37,057 nucleotides of DNA, from positions 1 through 37,057 of the forward strand of contig JACZJU010000095.1 of the NCBI GenBank assembly GCA_014860395.1. Direction: 5' to 3'. This document shows, piece after piece, positions 28,441 through 36,987 of this stretch (within the stretch, counting starts at the first letter, position 1; each line of letters starts with the position of its first letter). Made by a program: the position numbers and the translations under genes. This DNA comes from Burkholderiales bacterium. Lineage in GTDB: Bacteria; Pseudomonadota; Gammaproteobacteria; Burkholderiales; SG8-39. Under the pieces are notes generated by a model. The model was not told the DNA's origin and ran no database searches. It was given only the letters and a program-made list of their open reading frames with translations.

Positions 28441-28653
28441 ATGCGCTATGCAATCGTAATAGAAAAGGCCGAGAGCAATTTCTCGGCTTACGTGCCTGAT
28501 CTTCCCGGGTGTGTCGCCACCGGTGCTACCGTGGAGGAAGCTGAGTCGCAAATCCGCGAAGCCATCGAATTCCATCTGGACGGCATGCGCGAAGACGGAA
28601 TCGCTATTCCGCAGCCGGCGAGTCGCGTCGAGTACGTCGAGATTGCAGCATAA
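28441..28653 (+). CDS. hicB: Type II antitoxin HicB (short form)
   Basis: This 70-residue protein has a partial RNase-H-like HicB fold: YAIVIEKAESNFSAYVPDLPGC, then GATVEEAESQIREAIEFHLDGM. It neutralises HicA. Many HicB proteins carry an additional C-terminal DNA-binding domain. Here only IAIPQPASRVEYVEIAA follows, so this is the short type and autoregulation may be weak or depend on the HicA complex. Its stop codon TAA is the first three bases of an 89-bp attC-like palindrome. Confidence 0.9.
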   Translation: MRYAIVIEKAESNFSAYVPDLPGCVATGATVEEAESQIREAIEFHLDGMREDGIAIPQPASRVEYVEIAA

Positions 28654-28739
28654 CCCTGCAACGCACCGGACGCGCGTGAGCCACCGCGTAAGTCGCCGAT
28701 CCATGCCCGCGCGCCGGTGGTTTCCACGTTGGGGGGTTA
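28651..28739 (+). other. 89-bp imperfect palindrome after hicB (attC-like)
   Basis: TAACCCTGCAACG (28651-28663) pairs with CGTTGGGGGGTTA (28727-28739) at 11 of 13 bases. CACCGG-A-CGCGCG (28664-28676) pairs with CGCGCGCCGGTG (28708-28719) over 12 bp with one bulged A. Seven bases (28720-28726) are unpaired on one side. Length, bulged base, unpaired spacer and AAC...GTT ends resemble an integron attC, but the outer boxes deviate from RYYYAAC/GTTRRRY by one or two bases. It begins at the hicB stop and ends 19 bp before the next gene. A terminator role is unlikely because no T-run follows. Confidence 0.4.
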
Positions 28740-28758
28740 CAAACCTAGGAAATCACGC

Positions 28759-29229
28759 ATGCGATCGTCAATTTCTGTATCAACCATACTTTGTCTTAGC
28801 CTCATTGGCTGTACCCCAGCCCACATCGTTCGTTTGAGTGCGCCACCCGAATCGGAGCGTGCAGAGGTTCTCGTTCATCGCGAATCAGCGTTCAATCATG
28901 GTGGCGTTGGGCTAGTCTTCGGCGCCGACAAAAGAGACTTTGTTCAGTTGAACAACGGCGAGTACGCTCGCCTCTATTTGCCGTCAGGAAATCACAGCTT
29001 TTTCGTCAGGTCGACTCAAGCCGACAAACCCTACGAACTTTCCGCTTCTCTCCTGGCCAATCAAACGACTTGCTTCAAAGCCAGTGCCAATCCAGAGAAC
29101 TTTGCCAAGGCGTTGCTGCCCTTCACCTTTCATCTCAGCAACTCGTTCCTCTTGGAGCGAGTGAGTTGTTTGTCAGAAGCGGAGATCGCCAAGTATTCGT
29201 CGGTAAAGGTGGAGTACGAAAAGAATTGA
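28759..29229 (+). CDS. Putative lipoprotein
   Basis: This is a 156-residue protein with a lipoprotein signal (MRSSISVSTILCLSLIGCTP). The lipobox LIGC puts the lipidated Cys at residue 18. The ATG at 28759 is chosen over one 42 bp upstream because it opens directly on the basic signal head. The mature part (AEVLVHRESAFNHGGVG..., LNNGEYARLYLPSGNHSFFV) resembles DUF2846-type small lipoproteins with a beta-rich fold, but the match is from memory. Lower GC than its flanks and its position after the attC-like palindrome suggest it belongs to the same acquired segment. Function is unknown. The 231 bp after it hold nothing recognisable. Confidence 0.65.
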   Translation: MRSSISVSTILCLSLIGCTPAHIVRLSAPPESERAEVLVHRESAFNHGGVGLVFGADKRDFVQLNNGEYARLYLPSGNHSFFVRSTQADKPYELSASLLANQTTCFKASANPENFAKALLPFTFHLSNSFLLERVSCLSEAEIAKYSSVKVEYEKN

Positions 29230-29460
29230 ATGGTGCAGGTACTCCCGAAATGCCTAATCCTACGATTGGCACCGCTCGCTTTGGCCCCACGGACGTGCCG
29301 CAAGCAGCAGGGCGAGTGCTTTCACATCGGGTGTTTGGCAATGAATCATAGCAACGCGATTGTTGTCGGAGCTACGCGCGCCGCGACGGCCGATGCCAGA
29401 AGGGGGTTTCCTGCATCCGCTATGCGATAATTGTGACAGACCTTCTCATATGGAAAAGCC

Positions 29461-30822
29461 ATGAATCTATACAGCAAACTCCAACAACGCCAGGCCGAAG
29501 GCAAACCCTTGCGCGTCGGCCTGATCGGCGCCGGAAAATTCGCCGCGATGTATCTCGCCCAGGTGGTGAGGACGCCGGGCGTGCACCTCGCCGGTATCGC
29601 CGACCTCAATCCCGCCGGAGCGAAGACTAACCTGGAGCGCGTGGGCTGGAAGGCCGAGCAGTTCGGCGCCAAGTCACTGGACGACGCGCTGGCCAAGGGC
29701 AACACCCACCTCGGCGACGACTGGCAGGCGCTGGTCGCGCATCCGAAGATCGACATCATCGTCGAATGCACCGGCAATCCGCCCGCGGCGGTGGAGCATT
29801 GCCTCGCCGCGTTCGCGCACGGCAAGCACGTGGTCAACGTGACGGTGGAGGCCGACGCTTTCTGCGGCCCCTTGCTCGCGAAGAAGGCGCAGGCGGCCGG
29901 CGTGGTCTACAGCCTCGGCTACGGCGATCAGCCGGCGCTGATCTGCGAACTGGTCGACTGGGCGCGCGCCGCAGGCTTTCCCGTGGTCGCGGCCGGGCGC
30001 GGGCACAAGTGGCTGCCGCATTTTTCAGAATCAACGCCCGACACGGTCTGGGACAACTGGGGACTGACGCCGGAGCAGGCGAAAATCGGCGGCCTCAACC
30101 CGAAGATGTTCAATTCCTTCCTCGACGGCTCCAAGCCTTCGATCGAGAGCACGGCGGTGTGCAATGCGACCGGGCTGGTCGCGCCGCCGGACGGCCTCAC
30201 CTATCCGCCCGCCTCGGTGGACGACATTCCTTTCGTCTGCCGGCCGATCGCCGAGGGCGGCGCGTTGCATCAGAAAGGCCAGGTCGAGGTGATTTCAGCG
30301 CTGGAGACAGACGGGCGCGTCATTCCCTACGACATCCGCATGGGCGTGTTCGTGGTGTTCGAGGGCGAAACCGAGTACATCCGCAATTGCTTCAAGGAGT
30401 ACATGGTGCGCACCGATCCCAGCGGCCGCTATGCCTGCCTGTACAAGCGCTGGCATCTGATCGGGCTGGAACTGGGCATCTCGGTCGCCGCGGTGGGCTT
30501 GCGCGGCGAGCCCACCGGCGCCGCGACCTGCTTCAACGCGGACGTCATCGCCACCGCCAAGCGCGACCTCAAGCCGGGCGAGATGCTCGACGGGGAGGGC
30601 GGCTACACCGTCTGGGGCAAGCTGTTCCAGGCGCAGAAGTCGCTCGCCTACGGCGGACTGCCGCTGGGACTCGCGCACCAGGTCAAGCTCAAGCGCGCGG
30701 TGAAAAAGGGACAGTCGCTCAGCTGGGCCGACGTGGCGATGGACGAGAACCTGCCCGCGTACAAGGTGCGGCGCGAGATGGAGGCGCTGTTCGCGCAGCC
30801 CGCAGGGCGCGTCGCGGCTTGA
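29461..30822 (+). CDS. NAD(P)-binding oxidoreductase with C-terminal SAF domain (homoserine-dehydrogenase-like)
   Basis: This is a 453-residue protein. The N-terminal Rossmann motif is VGLIGAGKFAAMYLAQ (residues ~19-34), and the dinucleotide-fold domain continues through DIIVECTGNPPAAVEHC. The middle domain is homoserine-dehydrogenase-like. The end (DLKPGEMLDGEGGYTVWGKL ... GLPLGLAHQVKLKRAVKKGQ) matches the SAF domain of sialic-acid-synthase/antifreeze-type and altronate-dehydratase proteins. Similar two-domain proteins are annotated as oxidoreductases of carbohydrate-acid catabolism. The exact substrate cannot be told. It ends 9 bp from the convergent MCE gene. Confidence 0.8.
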   Translation: MNLYSKLQQRQAEGKPLRVGLIGAGKFAAMYLAQVVRTPGVHLAGIADLNPAGAKTNLERVGWKAEQFGAKSLDDALAKGNTHLGDDWQALVAHPKIDIIVECTGNPPAAVEHCLAAFAHGKHVVNVTVEADAFCGPLLAKKAQAAGVVYSLGYGDQPALICELVDWARAAGFPVVAAGRGHKWLPHFSESTPDTVWDNWGLTPEQAKIGGLNPKMFNSFLDGSKPSIESTAVCNATGLVAPPDGLTYPPASVDDIPFVCRPIAEGGALHQKGQVEVISALETDGRVIPYDIRMGVFVVFEGETEYIRNCFKEYMVRTDPSGRYACLYKRWHLIGLELGISVAAVGLRGEPTGAATCFNADVIATAKRDLKPGEMLDGEGGYTVWGKLFQAQKSLAYGGLPLGLAHQVKLKRAVKKGQSLSWADVAMDENLPAYKVRREMEALFAQPAGRVAA

Positions 30823-30831
30823 GCGCGCGGC

Positions 30832-31758
30832 TTATTCTCCCGGCCCGCGCTTCGGCGCGGGCTTGCCAAATAGCAATGCGCTCGGGTTCTGCTCCAACTG
30901 CTCGCTGAAGCGGCGCAGCGAGCCGGTCGTCTCGCGCAATTCGGAAACGAGCGCGCGCACTTCCGGCAGGAGCTCGTCGGTGGCCCCGCGCAGGTCGGTA
31001 CGGGCGCCGGCGACATCGGCGCTGACGCTCGCGCCGGCTCGGGCGATTTCGCTGCTCATACTATCGAACCTGTCCGCGCTTTTCTGCAGGCGCTCCAGCA
31101 GGCGCGGCAGATCGCCGGAAACACGCGCGGCGTTGTCCAGGGTGCGCGCCGCGCTGGTCAGGCCGGCATCGATCGCGGCGGAGCGCGCCGCCAGGGTGCG
31201 CGCGAGTATGCGCAAATCCGCCAGTGTTTGTGTGAACTCGCGCCGGTTGTCCTCGTCCAGCAGCGCGCTGACGCTTTCGCTGGTGTGGTTCAGATTGCCC
31301 AACAGCGTGGTAACGGCACTGTCCAGACGCACCATCAGCGAAGGTCCGCTGCGGATTACCGGATAGGCTTCGCCTTCGCGCGCCTTCAGTGCGGGAGAAT
31401 CCTGGCTGCCCCCGGAGAGTTCGACGTAGGCGATGCCGGTCAGGCCCTGCACCCGCAGCACCGCCACGGTGTCCTGCTTCACCGGCGTGCCGCGCTCTAT
31501 GTCCAGGGTCAGCTGCACCAGCTCGACATTGCCCGGCGCCAGCGCCATTCGGCGTACGCGCCCGACCTCGACGCCGCGATACCTCACCGGCGCGTCGCGG
31601 CTCAGCCCGGATACCGACTCATGCATGTAGGTCTGATAGGTATCGTAGGCCCTGCGATAGGCGCCGCCGCTGGAGAGCCACAGCACGCCCGCGATCAGCG
31701 CAGCACCGAGCGCGAGGACGAATACGCCGACGATGGCGAAATTTACTTTTTCTTCCAT
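30832..31758 (-). CDS. MlaD/MCE-domain protein of a lipid ABC transporter
   Basis: This is a 308-residue protein anchored by one N-terminal span (residues ~7-29, FAIVGVFVLALGAALIAGVLW) with a periplasmic MCE domain (about 40-115, VSGLSRDAPVRYRGVEVGRVRRM and VQGLTGIAYVELSGG). A long helical segment follows to the C-terminus. MCE rings carry phospholipids across the periplasm. It overlaps the ATPase gene by 16 bases and is last of three genes. It is longer than Escherichia coli MlaD (183 residues) and lies closer to the PqiB/YebT-like or single-MCE group with a helical tail. No MlaC or PqiC-like lipoprotein follows. Confidence 0.87.
   Translation of the reverse strand: MEEKVNFAIVGVFVLALGAALIAGVLWLSSGGAYRRAYDTYQTYMHESVSGLSRDAPVRYRGVEVGRVRRMALAPGNVELVQLTLDIERGTPVKQDTVAVLRVQGLTGIAYVELSGGSQDSPALKAREGEAYPVIRSGPSLMVRLDSAVTTLLGNLNHTSESVSALLDEDNRREFTQTLADLRILARTLAARSAAIDAGLTSAARTLDNAARVSGDLPRLLERLQKSADRFDSMSSEIARAGASVSADVAGARTDLRGATDELLPEVRALVSELRETTGSLRRFSEQLEQNPSALLFGKPAPKRGPGE
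30843..30862. other. Strong hairpin at the junction of two convergent genes
   Basis: GCCCGCGC-TTCG-GCGCGGGC is a perfect 8-bp stem with a very stable TTCG tetraloop. It lies inside the last codons of the MCE gene and 20 bp after the stop of the convergent oxidoreductase gene, so it can fold in the plus-strand transcript. No T-run is present. It may act as an mRNA 3'-end stabiliser. Confidence 0.55.
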
Positions 31759-32558
31759 GCCTGTTCACGCGCGGCGCGGCCGCGCGGTCCGTAGAAGTAT
31801 TCGCGGATTATCGGATCCGCCGATTCCGAAAGTTCGTTCATGCTGCCGATGCCGAGGATATGTCCATCGCCCAGCACCGCGACGCGGTCCGCCGCCCGCC
31901 ACAGCAGGTCGAGATCATGCGTGACCATCATGATGGTCAGGCCGAGCGCGTCGCGCAACTGGTGCACCAGTTCGTCGATGCCGCTGGCGCTCAAGGGATC
32001 GAGTCCGGCGGTCGGCTCATCGAGCAGCAGCAGTTCCGGGTCGAGCGCGAGCGCGCGCGCCAGCGCGGCGCGCTTGCGCATGCCGCCGGAGAGCTCGCTC
32101 GGATATTTGGGGCCGGCATCGGGCGGCAGGCCGGTAAGTGCGATTTTGATCGCGGCGATTTCGTCGATCAGGTCCGCGCCCAGCGGCGTGTGCTCGCGCA
32201 GCACCATGCCTACGTTTTCTTTGACCGTGAGCGAGCTGAACAGCGCGCCGCGCTCGAACATGACACCCCAGCGGCGCCGCAGCGGCAGGGCCTCTTCGTC
32301 GTTCATGCCGACCACTTCGCGGCCGAACACCCGGATCGAGCCGGATTGCGGTCGCTGCAGTACCAGGATTTCGCGCAACAGCGTCGATTTGCCGCAGCCG
32401 CTGGCGCCGACCAGCGAAAAAATCTCGCCCGGGTGCACCGCCAGGCTTACGTTGTCGTGCACGACGGTGGCGCCGAAGCGCGTGTTCAGGCCGCGGATAT
32501 CGATCACCGCGTCGGCGGGCTGCACGCTTGCCATGACGGCGCTCATATGTCCAGCCAA
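31743..32558 (-). CDS. Mla-type lipid ABC transporter ATP-binding protein
   Basis: This 271-residue ATPase resembles MlaF. Walker A is GASGCGKST, the signature is LSGGMRKRAALARAL, and Walker B is LLLLDEPTAGLD. The H-loop is MVTHDLDLL. The sequence SGGMRKRAALARA is typical of MlaF/Ttg2A rather than amino-acid importers. It overlaps the permease gene before it and the MCE gene after it by 16 bases each, so the three are translationally coupled. It powers phospholipid or hydrophobic-compound traffic between the membranes. Confidence 0.92.
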   Translation of the reverse strand: MAGHMSAVMASVQPADAVIDIRGLNTRFGATVVHDNVSLAVHPGEIFSLVGASGCGKSTLLREILVLQRPQSGSIRVFGREVVGMNDEEALPLRRRWGVMFERGALFSSLTVKENVGMVLREHTPLGADLIDEIAAIKIALTGLPPDAGPKYPSELSGGMRKRAALARALALDPELLLLDEPTAGLDPLSASGIDELVHQLRDALGLTIMMVTHDLDLLWRAADRVAVLGDGHILGIGSMNELSESADPIIREYFYGPRGRAAREQAWKKK

Positions 32559-33676
32559 CTAAAGAGAATGGAAAACAGCGCGTCGGTCACGATCACCAGA
32601 AATACCGACTGCACCACGCTGAGCGTGGTCTGGCGGCCGACGCTGTCGGCGCTGCCGCCGACCTGGAAGCCCTGGTAACAGCCGACCAGGGCGATGATCA
32701 CGGCGAACACCGGCGCTTTGCCGACGCCGACGAGATACGAGTTCATGGTGATCGCCTCGTCCAGGCGGTCGAAAAACGCGCCGAAACTGACGTCGAGCTG
32801 GGCGCGCGCCATGATTGCCCCGCCGAGCATGCCCATGACGTCGGTATAAACGGTCAGGAGCGGCAGCGCGATGATCAGGGCCAGCACCTTTGGCAGGACC
32901 AGCAGGTCCAGCGGCCCTACGCCTATCGTGCGCAGCGCGTCGATCTCCTCGGTCACCTTCATAGTGCCGATCTGCGCCGCATAGGCCGAGCCGGAGCGGC
33001 CGGCGACGATGATGGCGGTGAGCATGGGCGAGAGTTCGCGCACCATGGACAGCCCGACGAGATCGGCGACGTAGATATTGGCGCCGAATTGGCGCAGCTG
33101 CTCCGCTCCCTGGTAGGCGATGACGATGCCCATCAGGAAGGACAGCAGGCCGGTGATCGGCAGCGCTTCGAATCCGGTCACCTGCAGGTTATAGCCTATC
33201 GCGCGCCAGCGGATGCGGTGCGGCTGCGCGATGGAACGCAGCAGCGCGCTTGCGTTTTCGCCGAGAAACGACAGCATGCCGAACACGTTGGCGATGCTGT
33301 TCCAAGTCTGGCGTCCGATGCGCGCGAGCAGGCTTGGGGGCGCCTCGGCTACCGGCGCGGGGGCGCGCGCGGCGATCAACTGCAGCAAGGTCTGGAACTC
33401 GGGGCGCAATCCCTGCAGTCGCACGCTGTGCCCCTTGCGTTCCAGGTCACGCATGGTCCGGTGCAGCAGCCAGGCACCGGAGGTGTCCATCGCGCTTACC
33501 GCGGAGGCGTCTATGGTCAGTTCCCCGCTGCCGGAGCGCGGAAGCCGGGCCAGTTTCGGTTCGAGCCCCGAGATCCCGCGCAATACCCAGGCACCGGCAC
33601 AACGCAGTTCCGCCGGCGCGCTTCCTGTCTGTATGTCCGCCCCGGTTTCAGCTACTGGATCGAGTCTGTCTGTCAT
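32543..33676 (-). CDS. MlaE-family permease with N-terminal STAS domain
   Basis: This is a 377-residue inner-membrane protein. Residues ~20-115 form a STAS domain (LTIDASAVSAMDTSGAWLLHRTMRDLE), the fold of MlaB. Residues ~130-377 are the MlaE permease (LSMVRELSPMLTAIIVAGRSGSA, EIDALRTIGVGPL). MlaB is normally a separate subunit that binds the ATPase. Here it is fused to the permease, a known variant in proteobacteria. It is the first gene of the three-gene minus-strand operon. The start ATG at 33676 precedes an acidic leader. A classic promoter was not identified. Confidence 0.9.
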   Translation of the reverse strand: MTDRLDPVAETGADIQTGSAPAELRCAGAWVLRGISGLEPKLARLPRSGSGELTIDASAVSAMDTSGAWLLHRTMRDLERKGHSVRLQGLRPEFQTLLQLIAARAPAPVAEAPPSLLARIGRQTWNSIANVFGMLSFLGENASALLRSIAQPHRIRWRAIGYNLQVTGFEALPITGLLSFLMGIVIAYQGAEQLRQFGANIYVADLVGLSMVRELSPMLTAIIVAGRSGSAYAAQIGTMKVTEEIDALRTIGVGPLDLLVLPKVLALIIALPLLTVYTDVMGMLGGAIMARAQLDVSFGAFFDRLDEAITMNSYLVGVGKAPVFAVIIALVGCYQGFQVGGSADSVGRQTTLSVVQSVFLVIVTDALFSILFSWLDI

Positions 33677-33882
33677 GGTTTCGGCTGTAGAGCCGCATGT
33701 TCGATCCGGCGCGATTACGCGCCGAACGCAGCGGCCGCGGCAATCTCCAGATTGTCCACTTACAAGCTAACGCACGCAGCCCGGCGGATGTTGACATCCG
33801 TCAAACGAGCCCGGGCGCATTGCACGCAAGCGCGTCGGTGTGCTGGTAACATAATCGGCGCGACAACAGCGGAGCACGATGC

Positions 33883-34635
33883 ATGGATCTGGAAATTGCC
33901 GGAAAGACAGGGTTGGTCACCGGAGCGAGCAGCGGCATCGGCCGCGGCATTGCGTTGGCGCTGGCTGCCGAGGGCGTGCGCCTGGCGCTGGCTGCGCGGC
34001 GCGGGAATCTGCTGGAAGAAGTTGCGAAGCAGATCGTCGCCAATGGCGGCGCGCGCCCGACGCTGATCGAGTGCGACTTGATGCAGCCGGAGGCGGCGAG
34101 CACGATCGCGACTGCCGCTCTGGCCGAATTCGGTTCGGTCGATATCTTGGTGAACAACGCCGGCGGCAGCAGGCGCTTCGAACTGGACGCATCGGAAGCG
34201 CAGTGGGACGAGGCGCTCACGCTCAACTTCACCCGCCAGCGTCAGCTGACGCATCATCTGCTGCAGCAAATGATGGCGCGCAAATGGGGGCGGATCATCA
34301 ACATCACCGGCAAATCCGAGCCCGAGGGCATTAACGGTGCGTTCTGCGCCAAGGCGGCGATGCACTCCTGGGCCAAAGGCCTGTCGCGCGAGGTCGGCAA
34401 ACACGGCATCACGGTGAATTCGATTCCGCCCGGGCGCATCATGAGCGAGCAGATACTGCGCAACTACACGCCCGAATACCGCCAGTGGCAGGCGGAACAC
34501 GAAATTCCGGTGGGTGCATATGGCGAGCCGGAAGACATCGCGCGGCTGGTGTGTTTTCTGGCCTCGCCGCTGGCGCGTTACATTACCGGCACCGTGATTC
34601 CGGTGGACGGCGGATTGCGGCGCTACCAGTTCTGA
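33883..34635 (+). CDS. SDR-family protein with a non-standard catalytic site
   Basis: This is a 250-residue protein with the SDR fold: LVTGASSGIGRG (residues ~11-22), LVNNAGG, and the PG region IPPGRIMSEQ. The catalytic YxxxK is altered: the conserved Lys is Lys157 in NGAFCAKAAMHSW, but the Tyr position (153) is Ala, followed by Phe154. The usual Ser of NISS is also missing (NITGKSE). The residues after Lys157 are well conserved, so this is not a frameshift. The protein may use a different acid or may have lost reductase activity. It starts the run of oxidoreductases that continues at 34677. Confidence 0.85.
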   Translation: MDLEIAGKTGLVTGASSGIGRGIALALAAEGVRLALAARRGNLLEEVAKQIVANGGARPTLIECDLMQPEAASTIATAALAEFGSVDILVNNAGGSRRFELDASEAQWDEALTLNFTRQRQLTHHLLQQMMARKWGRIINITGKSEPEGINGAFCAKAAMHSWAKGLSREVGKHGITVNSIPPGRIMSEQILRNYTPEYRQWQAEHEIPVGAYGEPEDIARLVCFLASPLARYITGTVIPVDGGLRRYQF

Positions 34636-34676
34636 CGACAAGTGCGCGCTGGCGCGCAAAAGGGGGGCAGAGCGGA

Positions 34677-35558
34677 ATGAACAAGCGCATCGGTTTCATC
34701 GGCCTGGGCGTGATGGGCGAGCCCATCTGCCGCAATCTCGCGCTCAAATCCGGCGCGGGCGTCATCGCCTACGATCGCGATCCGGCGGTCCTGGGCCGGC
34801 TGGCAGCGCAAGGCGTGGTTGCGGCGATTTCGGCCAAAGCGGTGGCGGAGCAGGCGGACATCGTGTTTCTCTCCCTGCCTTCGGGCGAGGTCGTCGCCGA
34901 GCTTGTCCGCGGCGACGGCGGACTGATCGAGGTCGCCCGGCCCGGGCAGATCGTGGTCGACCTCGGCACCTCGCCGGTGGATCTGACACGGCAGTTGGCA
35001 CAGGAATACGCCAAGCGCGGCGCGAGCTTCGTCGATGCGCCGGTGGCGCGCACGCGCGCCGCAGCCGAAGCCGGCACCCTGTCGGTGATGGTCGGTGCCG
35101 ACGCCGCGATTTTCGACACGCTGCAAACCTTGCTCGCGACGTTCGCCAGCGATCGCACGCATTGCGGCCCGGTCGGGTGCGGCCAGGTGGTGAAAATACT
35201 CAACAACATGGTGCTGTTCGAAACGGTGGTTGCGTTGTCAGAGGCGCATGCCATCGGCACGCGTTCAGGCGTCGATCCGCAATTGCTGTTCGACACGTTC
35301 TCCAAGGGCTCGGCCGACAGCTTCGCGCTGCGCAACCACGGCATGAAGGCCATCCTCCCCGGCCAGTTTCCGCCGCGCGCTTTTTCGGCAGAATATGCAA
35401 GGAAGGATTTGTCCTATGCGCTGCGGCTGGCCGAGGAGAGTGCAGTCGATGCGAGCGGGGCGCGCAATGCGGATGGCTGGTTGCGCGAGGCGATCGAGGC
35501 CGGCGACGGTGAATTGTACTTTCCGGTGATCAGCCGTTTGATAGGCCGCAAACATTAG
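34677..35558 (+). CDS. 3-hydroxyisobutyrate dehydrogenase-family NAD(P)-dependent oxidoreductase
   Basis: This is a 293-residue beta-hydroxyacid dehydrogenase. GFIGLGVMGEPICRNL is the N-terminal NAD(P) motif. VDLGTSPVDLTRQLA and FVDAPVARTRAAAEAGTLSVMVG follow. The catalytic Lys173 lies in GCGQVVKILNN. The family oxidises 3-hydroxyisobutyrate, tartronate semialdehyde and similar short hydroxyacids. An open frame runs upstream, but AGGGGGG before the ATG at 34677 and the family N-terminus fix the start. It is 41 bp after the degenerate SDR gene in the same direction, so the two are likely one operon. Confidence 0.87.
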   Translation: MNKRIGFIGLGVMGEPICRNLALKSGAGVIAYDRDPAVLGRLAAQGVVAAISAKAVAEQADIVFLSLPSGEVVAELVRGDGGLIEVARPGQIVVDLGTSPVDLTRQLAQEYAKRGASFVDAPVARTRAAAEAGTLSVMVGADAAIFDTLQTLLATFASDRTHCGPVGCGQVVKILNNMVLFETVVALSEAHAIGTRSGVDPQLLFDTFSKGSADSFALRNHGMKAILPGQFPPRAFSAEYARKDLSYALRLAEESAVDASGARNADGWLREAIEAGDGELYFPVISRLIGRKH

Positions 35559-35720
35559 TTTTCTATCTGTATCGGCGCCATAGCAGATCTCCGACACCAG
35601 GCGTATGATTGATTATGATCAAGCAGCCGAATTGCACGACGTATAGATTTGGGGTGGCGCGAGGAAGGAGTTTGCGCCGCGTATTTTCTGAAGTGTCAAC
35701 TCTATCTATTCAGGCTTGTC

Positions 35721-36002
35721 ATGAAAAAAGTGAAACCGGAAACACCTCCCGAGGACGATAAAGCGACGATCATCGAGCGGCCCGACGGCTTCTATTGGCA
35801 GTCCAGGGACAGCGGCAAGGAGTCCGGCCCATTTCCAACGCTGCTCGAGGCAGTCGAAGACATGCAGTACAACGCCGACTCGGATTACGAGCCCGGAGAA
35901 AGCGTGGAGCAGGCGGAGGCCGAGATCGGCATTGCCGAGTGGGTCGATCCGGATACCGGCGAGCTGGCCGAAGAATTCAGGCCGCGCATCGAAGACCACT
36001 AG
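35721..36002 (+). CDS. Small acidic conserved hypothetical protein
   Basis: This 93-residue, strongly acidic protein has IIERPDGFYWQSRDSGKESG near the N-terminus and AEIGIAEWVDPDTGELAEEF near the end. I do not recognise a named domain. The upstream ATG at 35649 is in frame, but the MKKVKPETPPEDD start is a more normal beginning. No membrane span or signal peptide is seen, so it is probably cytoplasmic. Neighbours are oxidoreductases, which say little about its job. The 162 bp before it and 180 bp after it contain no other gene. Confidence 0.6.
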   Translation: MKKVKPETPPEDDKATIIERPDGFYWQSRDSGKESGPFPTLLEAVEDMQYNADSDYEPGESVEQAEAEIGIAEWVDPDTGELAEEFRPRIEDH

Positions 36003-36107
36003 AACAACAGGAACAGTCCGCGGCGCGCAGCTTCTTCAGGCAGCGTCCGATCCACACGCGCAGTACGCTCTTCCTGCCGCGGCTGCGCACGCAGCCGGCA
36101 ACGGAAT

Positions 36108-36137
36108 TTGGACCTGTGCGCCATATCGCGGGATAAT
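36108..36137 (+). promoter_or_regulatory. Possible promoter for the SDR gene at 36183
   Basis: TTGGAC (36108-36113) and GATAAT (36132-36137, 5/6 to TATAAT) are separated by 18 bases, placing the start about 40 bases before the ATG. The -35 box is weak. A ribosome-binding site (GGAAGG, 36172-36177 area) follows. Confidence 0.35.
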
Positions 36138-36182
36138 GCCCGACTCCAAAATCGAATTTCCCTTTAACCCTGGAAGGCTCAA

Positions 36183-36947
36183 ATGGAACTCAAGAACAGC
36201 ACATTTATCGTGACCGGCGGCGCATCCGGTCTGGGCGCGGCAACCGCGCGCGCCATCGCGCAGGCGGGTGGCAAGGTCGTCATCGCCGACGTCAACGCCG
36301 ATGCCGGCAATGCACTGGCCAAGGAACTGGGCCAGGCGCGGTTTCTCAAAACCGACGTTACCGCGGAAGCCGACGGCAAGGCGGCGGTGGCGCTGGCGCT
36401 GAAGGAATTCGGCGGCTTGCAGGGCCTCATCAACTGCGCCGGCATCGCCATCGGCGAGAAGACCGTGGGCAAGGAAGGGCCGCACGCGCTGGCCAGCTTC
36501 AGCCGCGTGATCGGCATCAACCTGATCGGCACGTTCAACATGATCCGGCTGGCGGCCGATGCCATGAGCAAGGGCCAGCCCAACGCCGGCGGCGAGCGCG
36601 GCGTCATCATCAACACCGCGTCGGTGGCGGCGTTCGACGGCCAGATCGGTCAGGCCGCGTACTCGGCGTCCAAGGGTGGCGTCGTCGGTATGACCCTGCC
36701 GATCGCCCGTGACCTGTCGCGTGAGCTGATCCGCGTGTGCACCATTGCCCCGGGGCTGTTCAAGACGCCGCTGCTGGGCTCGCTGCCCGAGGAGGCGCAG
36801 AAGTCGCTGGGCCAGCAGGTGCCGCACCCGGCTCGCCTGGGTGATCCCGACGAGTACGGCTTCCTGGCGCAGCACATCATCGAGAACCCGATGCTCAACG
36901 GCGAGGTCATCCGCCTCGACGGCGCGATCCGTATGGCCCCGCGATGA
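36183..36947 (+). CDS. SDR-family 3-hydroxyacyl-CoA dehydrogenase-like protein (HSD17B10 type)
   Basis: This is a 254-residue NAD-dependent [23 protein letters not shown] is the cofactor motif. [13 protein letters not shown] and [20 protein letters not shown] follow. The catalytic Tyr160 and Lys164 are intact in YSASK. The phrases [26 protein letters not shown] and PGLFKTPLL resemble type-10 17-beta-hydroxysteroid/short-chain 3-hydroxyacyl-CoA dehydrogenases, which act in isoleucine and fatty-acid breakdown. It runs directly into a nitronate monooxygenase gene 40 bp downstream. Acyl-CoA catabolism is the likely setting, in line with ETF-QO and the Liv importer. Confidence 0.9.
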   Translation: MELKNSTFIVTGGASGLGAATARAIAQAGGKVVIADVNADAGNALAKELGQARFLKTDVTAEADGKAAVALALKEFGGLQGLINCAGIAIGEKTVGKEGPHALASFSRVIGINLIGTFNMIRLAADAMSKGQPNAGGERGVIINTASVAAFDGQIGQAAYSASKGGVVGMTLPIARDLSRELIRVCTIAPGLFKTPLLGSLPEEAQKSLGQQVPHPARLGDPDEYGFLAQHIIENPMLNGEVIRLDGAIRMAPR

Positions 36948-36987
36948 GCGCTTGCGCGAAGAGCATTCAACACAGGGAGATGTCCAT

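Noticed and set aside
29252..29337. Possible third attC-like site after the lipoprotein gene (GCCTAAT ... GTTTGGC)
   Set aside because: Both terminal boxes deviate from consensus and the internal pairing is patchy with large bulges. It is too weak to list as a feature.
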